Part shown: positions 15,771 through 24,450 of the stretch, in pieces
How the letters are laid out: every line of letters begins with the position of its first letter
Numbering within the stretch: the first letter of the stretch is position 1
NCBI RefSeq assembly: GCF_034087045.1
Contig: NZ_CP139247.1
Location: 3,126,001 to 3,190,000, forward strand
DNA from: Chitinophaga sancti
GTDB lineage: Bacteria > Bacteroidota > Bacteroidia > Chitinophagales > Chitinophagaceae
Reading direction: 5' to 3'
DNA length: 64,000 nucleotides
Translations under genes and position numbers: made by a program
The notes under the pieces: generated by a model
Database searches by the model: none
Told to the model about the DNA's origin: nothing
The model's input: only the letters and a program-made list of their open reading frames with translations

Positions 15771-15797
15771 CGCCCCGCGCACGCATAATACATCAAC

Positions 15798-17278
15798 ATG
15801 GCCTACCTGAATTTATTTGACTTTAAGCAAAAAGTCGATTACAAAAACGAAATCCTGGCTGGCCTTACGGTAGCCATGACCATGATTCCTGAATCTCTGT
15901 CCTTTGCAATATCTCTCCATTAACTGGCTTATATGCCGCTTTTATCATGGGCCTGGTTACTGCCGTTTTGGGTGGGCGCCCCGGTATGGTATCGGGTGGT
16001 GCAGGAGCGACAGTCGTCGTATTGATTGCATTAATGCAATCCCATGGTATCGAATATGTATTTGCCGCTGTTATGCTGGCAGGACTTATACAAATCTTAG
16101 TCGGAGTATTTAGATTAGGGAAGTTTATTAAACTCGTACCTCAGCCGGTGATGTATGGATTTGTAAATGGATTAGCCATCATCATCTTCACAGCACAATT
16201 ACAACAATTCAAATTAGCTGGTGGAGAATGGTTGTCAGGTTCTCCTTTATACATCATGCTTGGCTTGGTATTATTAACCATCGCGATTGTCTTCTTCTTT
16301 CCTAAATTGACGAAAGCAGTACCTGCATCACTTGTCGCCATCATCATCATATTCCTGCTCGTATTCGTTTTTGGGATACACACCAAAACCGTAAAAGATA
16401 TCGCAGCGCTCAGCGGCGGTTTTCCTCCATTCCATATCCCAGCTATCTCCTGGACCTTTGATACATTAAAACTCATCTTCCCGTACTCCCTTGTAATGGC
16501 AGGTGTAGGCTTAATAGAATCGCTCCTTACATTAAATGTAGTAGATGATATTACCGGCACCAAAGGCCGGAATAATAAAGAATGCATTGCGCAGGGTTCT
16601 GCAAATATCTTAAATGGATGCTTCACCGGCATGGGTGGATGTGCTATGATCGCGCAAACCTTTGTGAACCTCTCCGCTGGTTCCAGAGCGCGGCTCTCCG
16701 GCATTATTGCAGCCATCACCATATTGATGGTGATCTTATTTGGTGCGCCCATCATTGAAAAAGTTCCCATGGCAGCGCTGGTTGGTGTAATGATGATGGT
16801 AGCTATCGGTACCTTTGAATGGATCAGTATCCGCATCATCAACAAAATGCCCCGTCACGATGTCATCATTGGTATTCTCGTGGCCCTTATCACTGTATGG
16901 TTGCACAACCTTGCCCTGGCTGTACTTGCAGGCGTGGTAATCTCAGCGCTTGTTTTTGCATGGGAAAGTGCGCATAAATTGCAGGTAAAAAACTATATCG
17001 ATGCAAAAGGGATCAAACATTACGAAGTAAATGGCCCGCTGTTTTTCGGTGCCATCAGCACTTTCAATGCGAGCTTCGATATTGACAATGATCCGGAAGA
17101 AGTCATTATAGATTTCAATGATAGTCGCGTTACAGACATGAGTGCGATTCAGACATTAGGTAAATTAACTGAACGGTATAAACAAGCCGGCAAGAAACTC
17201 CATCTCCGCCATCTAAGCGATGACTGCATCGCAAAACTCACAAATGCAGAAGGCGTAATCGATGTAAACATTATATAA
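15798..17278 (+). pseudogene. SulP-family anion transporter, frameshifted near residue 38
   Basis: ATG 15798 gives a normal SulP start ending FAISLH and then TAA at 15921. The neighbouring frame continues without pause as SPLTGLYAAFIMGLVTAV and runs to 17278, covering the remaining transmembrane core and a C-terminal STAS domain (EVIIDFNDSRVTDMSAIQTL). Between FAI and SPLTGLY the expected LAGF codons are missing: 2 bases stand where 12 are expected, so about 10 bases were lost. An internal ATG at 15947 could start a product without the first helix, which is unlikely to work. Intact members move sulfate, bicarbonate or other anions. Confidence 0.85.
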
Positions 17279-17282
17279 AAAA

Positions 17283-17353
17283 CGAACGGTATTAAAAATT
17301 CAGATTTAGATTTTCCTCAAGAAAATCTAAATCTGAATTTTTAATACCGTTCG
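17283..17353. terminator. Perfect 33-base hairpin
   Basis: Positions 17283-17315 and 17321-17353 are exact reverse complements around a five-base loop. It starts four bases after the SulP stop codon. The stem is far longer than a normal intrinsic terminator needs and is AT-rich inside with a GC-rich base. Confidence 0.85.
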
Positions 17354-17359
17354 CCCCTC

Positions 17360-17404
17360 CGAAAGCATTGAGAATTTCCCGCAGGGAAATTCTCAATGCT
17401 TTCG
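17360..17404. terminator. Second perfect hairpin, 21-base stem, before the nuclease gene end
   Basis: Positions 17360-17380 and 17384-17404 are exact reverse complements with a three-base loop. It ends four bases from the stop codon of the minus-strand nuclease. Together with the preceding hairpin, each convergent gene has its own long stem immediately after its stop. Confidence 0.85.
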
Positions 17405-17408
17405 CTAT

Positions 17409-18335
17409 TTATGGCACGTATACCTTAGCCTTTAAAGCCGTTTGCACATCCGTCGGTAAGTTACTCAACAAACTATACCCCGTAGAATCTTCAATCGCCT
17501 TCACAGTAGTAATATATTCCTTCCAGTTAGTAGATACCGTCGTATTATCATTCGGTGTATCAATCGCCACAACAGTAGCACTGCTGGTGATACGGCTCAG
17601 ATCATTATCTCCCACAGGAATCACTACTACTACCTTCCAAACCTTCCTTGGCACAGTCACATTTCCACCATCAATCGTAGTTGCCGCACCCGCAGAACCA
17701 GTACCACCTGTACCATAACTACCCATGATAATAAAACACTCATTCGCACTCCCCGCCAGCGTATTCCTTGTATAATCCTCAAACGTAGCCCACGCCTTCT
17801 GGTTATTATTCGGCGCCTGCGGAATCATATTACTCATCAGGAAAGTAGCCTCATTCGCAGCAACAGAACTCGTTCTATCTCCTGAAGGACAGTTATGTCC
17901 CCTATCAAATCCTGAACTGGTGAAACTCGTACTCTGCACCTGGTAAAATGTTGAAGGCAACTCTGTATCCGCCCTGAAATCATCCGTTCTTCCGGAACTT
18001 CCCACATCACTCGCCTGCAAATGCCAGCTCACCCAATTCGGTCCGCCACGTAAACTATTATAAGATCCAACCCAATAATCCCTGTCAATTAAATAGTTGG
18101 CCGGAAACTCTATACAAGGTTGTGCACTTGAGGGGTTTCCTAATAAGATATGACTATCGTCACTTGTATTAGCAGTATAAGTCCCGCATGTATCAGCAGA
18201 AGACCCTCCACCTGAATAGCGAATTGTGTCTGGTGTACTCGCAGCCGGTTTTACCGCCACATCTCCCTGTTTCTCACAGGCAGCAAGGATCAATAATAAG
18301 AACGCAGCTGGCAATAATAATTTTTTCGCTTGCAT
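17409..18335 (-). CDS. DNA/RNA non-specific endonuclease, lipoprotein
   Basis: A 308-residue lipoprotein with lipobox LAAC at Cys20. The beta-beta-alpha-metal nuclease core carries the signature DRGHNCPSGDR at 144-154, whose histidine is the general base. Asn-rich NMIPQAPNNNQKAW follows, holding the metal-binding Asn, as in Serratia-type and NUC1 nucleases. It should cut DNA and RNA outside the cytoplasmic membrane. ATG at 18335 shares one base with the stop of the upstream EEP gene (TGATG), which indicates translational coupling. An upstream TTG would add one residue. With the EEP enzyme and the divergent TonB receptor it suggests a nucleic-acid scavenging function. Confidence 0.92.
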   Translation of the reverse strand: MQAKKLLLPAAFLLLILAACEKQGDVAVKPAASTPDTIRYSGGGSSADTCGTYTANTSDDSHILLGNPSSAQPCIEFPANYLIDRDYWVGSYNSLRGGPNWVSWHLQASDVGSSGRTDDFRADTELPSTFYQVQSTSFTSSGFDRGHNCPSGDRTSSVAANEATFLMSNMIPQAPNNNQKAWATFEDYTRNTLAGSANECFIIMGSYGTGGTGSAGAATTIDGGNVTVPRKVWKVVVVIPVGDNDLSRITSSATVVAIDTPNDNTTVSTNWKEYITTVKAIEDSTGYSLLSNLPTDVQTALKAKVYVP

Positions 18336-19363
18336 CAATTAGCTTTTATAAGAGTAATGAAAGTTGGAAAGTGGTCACTAAAACCCCCCATATAGTTGTC
18401 AAAATCAAAAGTGCGCTTAGGATACCCCTGATATCTGCCAGAAGTCTGAATCATATCGTCTCTCTTGAAAATATTCGCTTTGTAAAAGTGATAATGCCCA
18501 TCATCCTTATTCAATAAATGCTGAGACATCACAATCTGATCAAATAATGCCCATGAATCCTGGTATGCCAGTGTACCAATCCCTTTTTTGAAAAACGCCA
18601 TCCAGGGATTAAACAATTCATTCTCTTTCAATTTCTCCGCATCACCTTTTGCTTTCAATACACTGGTCATACTTTCATTAGTAGGATTGTCATTCAGGTC
18701 ACCCATCAACACCACATTTGTATTCGGATCTATCCGGAACAGGCTATCTATAATATGTCTGCCCACACCTGCTGCAATGGCACGTCCCGGTGCAGAAGCA
18801 GCTTCTCCATTACGACGTGATGGCCAGTGATTCACAAAAATGTGATACACTTCACCATCCAGGTTCCCTGTCACCCACAATACATCACGGGTGGGATAGC
18901 CATCTGGAAGTTGCACTGTGAGTGACTTGCTACTTATAACAGTAAAATATGCAGGGTTGTATAACAATGCCACATCGATACCGCGTTTATCAGGAGAGTC
19001 ATAGTGTACGATCTTGTAAGGTAGCTTGCCTGTATTGATCATGTCTTTCAAAACTCCTTCATTTTCAATCTCTGCCACACCTAAAACAGCCACGCCATCC
19101 GGTGAAAATTGTTTGCCCATGTCAGTTACAACACTGGCCATGTGCTTTACTTTGTCCTGGTATACTTCACTCGTATACCCCTTTTTTCCTGTTGGTAAAA
19201 ATTCATAGTCGTTTACATGTTCCTGATGGATTGTGTCGAAAAAATTTTCAAGATTGTAAAACCCGATGTTGATCACCTTGTATTCTTTTTTCTGTGCCCA
19301 TAGGGATAGTAGAGGACACAAGGATAAGAAAATCAACTGGTTGATAGCTCTTCTCGATGGCAT
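18335..19363 (-). CDS. Secreted endonuclease/exonuclease/phosphatase (EEP) family protein
   Basis: A 342-residue protein with an N-terminal signal peptide (LIFLSLCPLLSLWAQ). EEP motifs appear in order: GFYNLENFFD (metal-side Asn), LGVAEIENEG (metal-binding Glu), VNHWPSRR, VVLMGDLNDNP (catalytic Asp/Asn) and GGFSDHFPTF (catalytic Asp-His). Substrates in this family range from DNA and RNA to phospholipids. Next to a DNA/RNA nuclease and a TonB receptor/DUF5689 pair, an exported nuclease or nucleotide phosphatase is most likely. It is the first gene of a two-gene operon and is divergent from the TonB receptor. Confidence 0.88.
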   Translation of the reverse strand: MPSRRAINQLIFLSLCPLLSLWAQKKEYKVINIGFYNLENFFDTIHQEHVNDYEFLPTGKKGYTSEVYQDKVKHMASVVTDMGKQFSPDGVAVLGVAEIENEGVLKDMINTGKLPYKIVHYDSPDKRGIDVALLYNPAYFTVISSKSLTVQLPDGYPTRDVLWVTGNLDGEVYHIFVNHWPSRRNGEAASAPGRAIAAGVGRHIIDSLFRIDPNTNVVLMGDLNDNPTNESMTSVLKAKGDAEKLKENELFNPWMAFFKKGIGTLAYQDSWALFDQIVMSQHLLNKDDGHYHFYKANIFKRDDMIQTSGRYQGYPKRTFDFDNYMGGFSDHFPTFITLIKAN

Positions 19364-19488
19364 TTGGATTATTTTAGTTCACGTATTCCGATATAAAAAC
19401 GGGTGCAAAGAAAGTACAAGCATTCTAGGTAGTAAGCCCTAAGAATGTTAATAAATTATTAAATGCGATGAAACGAATTTAACAATAT

Positions 19489-19517
19489 TTTGTAATTTCA
19501 AAAATCGTATACTTTTG
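19489..19517 (+). promoter_or_regulatory. Promoter of the TonB receptor-DUF5689 operon
   Basis: TTTG at 19489-19492 and TACTTTTG at 19510-19517 are 17 bases apart, close to the Bacteroidota consensus. Transcription from here gives a leader of about 200 bases before ATG 19724. I found no riboswitch in it that I could name. Confidence 0.5.
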
Positions 19518-19723
19518 CGACCGCTAGTAAAACAAAACATAAATAAGCAGGGGAAGCATTATGTCATGAGCTTAGAGTAACTATCAACATATGTGAACAT
19601 GCTGTTGATCCATTTTTCGTGAACTAATCGCACATAGCAAATACATTTTAATAAACGGATTCATTTCCGGGTAGGGGATTCTATTGCATTTATTTTTTAA
19701 ACAAACACCATTCGTAAATCCTT

Positions 19724-22273
19724 ATGTCTATTTACAACAGAATAGTTGCGGTGGGATGCCTTTGTATGTTCATTTCCAGTGCAAGGTCACAGGTTCGTGA
19801 TTCAGCCTATGTACGGGATTCTCTGATCAGAGAGGATGTAAAGGCCAACATTCCCATCATTTCTATTGATGAAACAGACTCTGACAATGGCAATGCCGCC
19901 GGTCAGAACATCTCCTCCATTCTATATGCAGGAAGGGATCCGTATTTTTCAAACGTGGCAAATTTCAATGCTGCAAGGTTCAAAGTAAGAGGTTATAATG
20001 CCGATTATTTTGAAACATATATCAATGGCATTCCTGTAAAAAACATTACTAATGGCTTCACACCATGGAGTTTATGGGGTGGTCTGAACGATGTAATGCG
20101 AAACAGGCAAAGTGCCAATGGTCTGCGCCCGGTTGATTTCGGTTTAGGCGATATCGGAGGTGTGAACAACATTGACACACGTGCTTTCCGTCAGCGTCAG
20201 CAACTGAGTGTCAGCTATGCAGCAACCCGTGGTAACTACAATCACCGTCTTATGGCCAGCTGGAGTTCAGGTATGAGCAAGAAAGGGTGGGCTTTTTCTC
20301 TCGCAGCTTCCGGTCGTTATTCCAAAGATGGTTATGTAGAGGGTACATTTTACGAAGGTGCATCTTATTTCTTCGCAGCAGACAAAAAGATCAATGCAAA
20401 GCACATGCTGTCTTTCGTGACCTTCGGTTCGCCAACTGCTGATGGTGGTCAGTCCGCCGCTACGAAAGAGATGTACGACCTCGCAGGTTCACATTATTAC
20501 AACTCTTCATGGGGATGGCAGGATGGCAAAAAGCGTAGTGCAAATTATACCACTACCTATCAGCCATATGCCATCCTGAGTCATGAATGGAAGATCGACG
20601 ACAAGAGCCGTCTGAATACTGCCGTTGCTTTCTCTTATGGTGAGCGTGCACGTACAGGACTTGACTGGTACAATGCACCAGATCCAAGACCTGACTACTA
20701 CCGCAACCTGCCAAGCTACCAGGAAAGCACCGCTGCTGCTGAGTACATTGCCAATAAATATCGTACGGATGAATCTTATCGCCAGATCAACTGGACAAAG
20801 ATGTACAACATCAACCGTATCAATGAAGAGACTGTTGAAAATGCAAACGGTATCACCGGCAACAGTGTAACGGGCAACCGTTCCCTGTACATCCTGCAGG
20901 ACAGAGTTGTACAGACCAGGAAATTTAACTTCAATACTATTTACAATAAGAACCTGAACAAACATGCCGACCTCACCGCTGGTATCTACTTCAACCACCA
21001 GCGTGACCGCAACTACCAGCGTGTACACGATCTGCTGGGGGGCGACTTCTATGTGAATGTGAATAAGTTCGCACAACAGACCAATACCAGCACGGAAGAT
21101 GTTGAACAGTTTGACCTGGATAATCCTAACCGCATCCTGAAAAGAAAGGATAAATATGGTTACGACTATTCTATGAACGTAAACGATGCGAAAGTGTTCT
21201 TACAGGGTATGTTCCACTACGACCATGTAGACTTCTTTGTATCCGGCGCATATGACCATACATCTATGTTCCGCGAAGGATATATCAGGAATGGTTTGTA
21301 TCCAACTAACTCAAAAGGTAAATCTGAAACCTTCAACTTCAATAACTACGCTTTCAAAGCAGGTGCTACCTACAAGATCGATGGCCGTAACTATGTATTC
21401 CTGAATGCATCAGCGTCCACCCGCTCTCCTTATGTAGAGAACATCTTCATCTCTCCACGTAACCACAATGGTACACAGAGCGATGTGAAAGCAGAGAAGG
21501 TATATAGCGCAGAAGCTGGTTACGTCATGAATGCGGAGAAAGTAAAAGTTCGCCTGAATGCCTACTACTCCCTGTTCCAGGATGGTATGGACATCATGAG
21601 CTATTACGATGATAGCTATGCCAGCTTTGTAAACTATGCATTGTCTAATATAGACAAGGTAAACTATGGTATGGAGTTCGGTATCGAAGTACCTGTCTAC
21701 GAAGGGCTGAAGGCGACTGCAGCTGCGAACATCGGTCGTTATTTCTACGACTCCCGTCAGCATGCGGTAGTAACATCTGATAACAGCTCTGATGTGATCA
21801 CATCAGAAACAGTATACACCAAGAACTATCATGTAGGTCAGACACCTCAGGAAGCCTACACCGTAGGGCTGAACTACCAGGGTAAGAAAAACTGGTTTGT
21901 AAATGTGAATGCGAACTACTTCAACCAGATGTGGCTGGAGATTAACCCGGTAAGACGTACGGAGAGAGCGACAGAAGATGTTCAGCACAACTCTTCACAG
22001 TGGCATTCCATCCTGGATCAGGAGCAACTGCCATCGCAGGTAACCATGGATCTTTTTGGTGGAAAGACCTGGTATACACATGTAGGTGGGCGTTCTGCAT
22101 CAATTGTATTTACACTGGGTGTGAACAATCTGCTGAACAACAGGAACCTGATCAGCGGTGGTTATGAGCAGTTGCGTTTTAACTATACAGATAAAGACGC
22201 GAGCACTTTTCCTCCGAAATTCTATTATGCATACGGCACGAATTTCTTTGCCAGCCTTGCATTCAGACTTTAA
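19724..22273 (+). CDS. TonB-dependent receptor (probable nucleic-acid or nucleotide uptake)
   Basis: An 849-residue outer-membrane receptor with a signal peptide ending near residue 22 (SSARSQ). The plug domain is seen in FKVRGYNADYFETYINGIPV, a variant of the RG...N...DG plug motif, with GDIGGVNNIDTRAF closing it. A long aromatic beta-barrel follows, with a C-terminal strand ending FFASLAFRL. There is no N-terminal CarboxypepD_reg-like extension. A DUF5689 lipoprotein follows 27 bases later, and two secreted nucleases are divergent, so import of DNA or RNA breakdown products is a reasonable inference. A metal-chelate substrate is an alternative. Confidence 0.9.
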   Translation: MSIYNRIVAVGCLCMFISSARSQVRDSAYVRDSLIREDVKANIPIISIDETDSDNGNAAGQNISSILYAGRDPYFSNVANFNAARFKVRGYNADYFETYINGIPVKNITNGFTPWSLWGGLNDVMRNRQSANGLRPVDFGLGDIGGVNNIDTRAFRQRQQLSVSYAATRGNYNHRLMASWSSGMSKKGWAFSLAASGRYSKDGYVEGTFYEGASYFFAADKKINAKHMLSFVTFGSPTADGGQSAATKEMYDLAGSHYYNSSWGWQDGKKRSANYTTTYQPYAILSHEWKIDDKSRLNTAVAFSYGERARTGLDWYNAPDPRPDYYRNLPSYQESTAAAEYIANKYRTDESYRQINWTKMYNINRINEETVENANGITGNSVTGNRSLYILQDRVVQTRKFNFNTIYNKNLNKHADLTAGIYFNHQRDRNYQRVHDLLGGDFYVNVNKFAQQTNTSTEDVEQFDLDNPNRILKRKDKYGYDYSMNVNDAKVFLQGMFHYDHVDFFVSGAYDHTSMFREGYIRNGLYPTNSKGKSETFNFNNYAFKAGATYKIDGRNYVFLNASASTRSPYVENIFISPRNHNGTQSDVKAEKVYSAEAGYVMNAEKVKVRLNAYYSLFQDGMDIMSYYDDSYASFVNYALSNIDKVNYGMEFGIEVPVYEGLKATAAANIGRYFYDSRQHAVVTSDNSSDVITSETVYTKNYHVGQTPQEAYTVGLNYQGKKNWFVNVNANYFNQMWLEINPVRRTERATEDVQHNSSQWHSILDQEQLPSQVTMDLFGGKTWYTHVGGRSASIVFTLGVNNLLNNRNLISGGYEQLRFNYTDKDASTFPPKFYYAYGTNFFASLAFRL

Positions 22274-22300
22274 TTATTAAAAATATAATCAGCTATAACA

Positions 22301-24331
22301 ATGAGAAATTTATTGCATTCTTACCGTACCTTATTGGGGATGCTGCTTTTATTATCCCTTACTTTTGGAGCTTGTAAGCGCCAGTACGATGAACCTCCTT
22401 ATGCAACTGACCCAGACATTCAGGCGACTACTACCATTGCAGAATTGCAGGCAATGTATACCGGTACGCCGGTAGAAATTACCGACAGCCTGATTATAGT
22501 AGGTGTGGTGACAGGTAACGACCAGGAAGATAACCTGTATAAAAAGATCACCCTGCAGGATGCAACCGCAGGTATCGAAATCGAAATCGATCAATCTTCT
22601 TTGTATGCTTCCTATCCTGTAGGCCGTAAACTCTTTATCAACCTGAAAGGTCTGACACTGGGTACTTACAATGGTTTGCTGGAACTGGGGCTGGGTGTAA
22701 ACAGCAGCAACCAGCCACAGCGTATTTCCAGCTCTGTGATCGATGATTTCATCACCGTGGGTAGCACTGGCAACGTGGTGGAGCCGGTAGAAGTGACCAT
22801 CAGCGAACTGTCTTCCACTTACCAGAGCATGCTCGTAAGCATCAAGGATGTGGAGTTTGCAGACAGCTACCTGAGTTCAACATATGCTGACAGCGTAAAT
22901 TCAACAACTGCAAACGTAACCCTGCAGGATTGCTCTGCCAATACGCTCTCTGTTCGTACCAGCGGTTATGCCAGCTTTGCAAATAAAACGGTGGCACAGG
23001 GTAAAGGTACCATCACAGGTATCTACTCTTTCTATAACTCTGACAAACAGTTCTACATCCGTACACTGGATGACGTAGCTGATATGACAGGTGTTCGTTG
23101 CGATGGTACAACTGCCAGCGACAGTGTAGAACAGATCAGCATCGATAGTCTGCGTAACCTGTATAGCAGTGCAGACATCACAGTACCAAGAGGTCGTTAT
23201 ATCACTGGTTATGTGATTTCCAATAGTGCAAAGGGTAACGTGAATACACAGAACCTGTACCTCCAGGAAGGTAACGATATGTCAGGTATCCTTGTACGTT
23301 TCACAGCAGCACATAGCTTTACACAGGGACAGAAACTGAAGATTGCAATAGGCGGTCAGACATTGACCAGCTATTATGGTCAGCTGGAACTGAACAACAT
23401 TCCTTTGGATAGTGCTACAGCAACCGGCGATACCATGAGCATCACGCCAAAGGTATTGACCATTACAGAACTCGAGGCGCAGGCAGCGGCGCTCTCCGGT
23501 ACTTTGGTGACCATTAAAACAGTTACCCTGAGCAATACAGCAGGCAGTACTTATTCAGGTACAGTAGTCGTGACAGATGCAACAGGTACAGTGAATTCCT
23601 TTGTTCGTACAGGTGCTTCTTTCGCATCATCCACCTTCCCTACAGCAGCATCTTCTTACACAGGTGTATTGAACATCAATAGCTCCAGTTATGAAGTAAA
23701 TATCCGTGATACTACAGACGTGATCAGATCTACTTCATCCTCCTCAGGTGGTAGTGATTCAGGTAGCGGTGGCAGCGACGGTGGTAGTGATTCAGGTAGC
23801 GGCAGTGGTGGTACCAGCACAGTAGTATATACTGAAAACTTCAGCAAAGGTGGTAAAACAGGGTATGCAGATGCAGCAACCACACAGGACGTAGGCTCAT
23901 GGCAGTTTAGCCAGTCATTGATAGCGGTAACCGGTACTTCTACAGTGAAGGACGTATTCACCAGCGGTAATACAAATACAGCCCGTCTGAGAGGTACTAA
24001 CAGTAGCACAGACGATGGTTATATCATGATGAACTTTGACCTGACCGGTGTGCAGACAATAGCCATCGATCACGCAGGTGCAAGCTATGATACCGGTGAT
24101 GGTGTGACCTATGGTTTCACGCTGTTCGCTTCTTATGATGCAGGTGCAACCTGGACCCAGGTAGGTAGTGCAATCAGCAGCACAGTGTCAGTAATGAATA
24201 CAGAGACCTTTACAATTGGTGCAGCAGCGGGTACTGCGGTGAGATTCAAAATTCTGAATACTTCCAGCAATGGTTCCAGCGCACGTGTACGTATGAATAT
24301 TGGTAGAGTGGTATTTACAACTTTAGAATAA
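22301..24331 (+). CDS. DUF5689 surface lipoprotein
   Basis: A 676-residue lipoprotein with lipobox FGAC at Cys25. Residues 40-280 match the DUF5689 layout: TIAELQAMYTGTPVEITDSL, then IIVGVVTGNDQEDNLYKKI, then an OB-like strand set. A second similar unit begins near 285 (ISIDSLRNLYSSADITVPRG). A Ser/Gly/Asp linker at about 475-502 leads to a C-terminal beta-sandwich with DDGYIMMNFDLTGV, likely a jelly-roll (carbohydrate or nucleic-acid binding). It is translated right after the TonB receptor. OB-like folds fit ligand capture of nucleic acid, but this is inference. Confidence 0.82.
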   Translation: MRNLLHSYRTLLGMLLLLSLTFGACKRQYDEPPYATDPDIQATTTIAELQAMYTGTPVEITDSLIIVGVVTGNDQEDNLYKKITLQDATAGIEIEIDQSSLYASYPVGRKLFINLKGLTLGTYNGLLELGLGVNSSNQPQRISSSVIDDFITVGSTGNVVEPVEVTISELSSTYQSMLVSIKDVEFADSYLSSTYADSVNSTTANVTLQDCSANTLSVRTSGYASFANKTVAQGKGTITGIYSFYNSDKQFYIRTLDDVADMTGVRCDGTTASDSVEQISIDSLRNLYSSADITVPRGRYITGYVISNSAKGNVNTQNLYLQEGNDMSGILVRFTAAHSFTQGQKLKIAIGGQTLTSYYGQLELNNIPLDSATATGDTMSITPKVLTITELEAQAAALSGTLVTIKTVTLSNTAGSTYSGTVVVTDATGTVNSFVRTGASFASSTFPTAASSYTGVLNINSSSYEVNIRDTTDVIRSTSSSSGGSDSGSGGSDGGSDSGSGSGGTSTVVYTENFSKGGKTGYADAATTQDVGSWQFSQSLIAVTGTSTVKDVFTSGNTNTARLRGTNSSTDDGYIMMNFDLTGVQTIAIDHAGASYDTGDGVTYGFTLFASYDAGATWTQVGSAISSTVSVMNTETFTIGAAAGTAVRFKILNTSSNGSSARVRMNIGRVVFTTLE

Positions 24332-24386
24332 AACAGCGGTTCTTTTTAGAAAGGAATTTTCTAAAGTTCTTAGAACGAAATCTTCC

Positions 24387-24427
24387 AAATGAAAAAGCTT
24401 TTGCCGAAGGCAAAAGCTTTTTCATTT
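24387..24427. terminator. Perfect 19-base hairpin between two plus-strand genes
   Basis: AAATGAAAAAGCTTTTGCC (24387-24405) and its exact reverse complement (24409-24427) enclose a GAA loop and are followed by ATTTATTT. It ends the DUF5689 operon and lies 23 bases before the next start codon. Confidence 0.8.
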
Positions 24428-24450
24428 ATTTGAAATCGTATCTTCAATCT

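Noticed and set aside
16141..16845. 234-codon minus-strand frame inside the SulP gene
   Set aside because: It is a shadow of a strongly hydrophobic plus-strand gene with clear SulP and STAS features.
19518..19723. Riboswitch in the ~200-base leader of the TonB receptor gene
   Set aside because: No conserved riboswitch core or strong paired structure could be recognised by eye.
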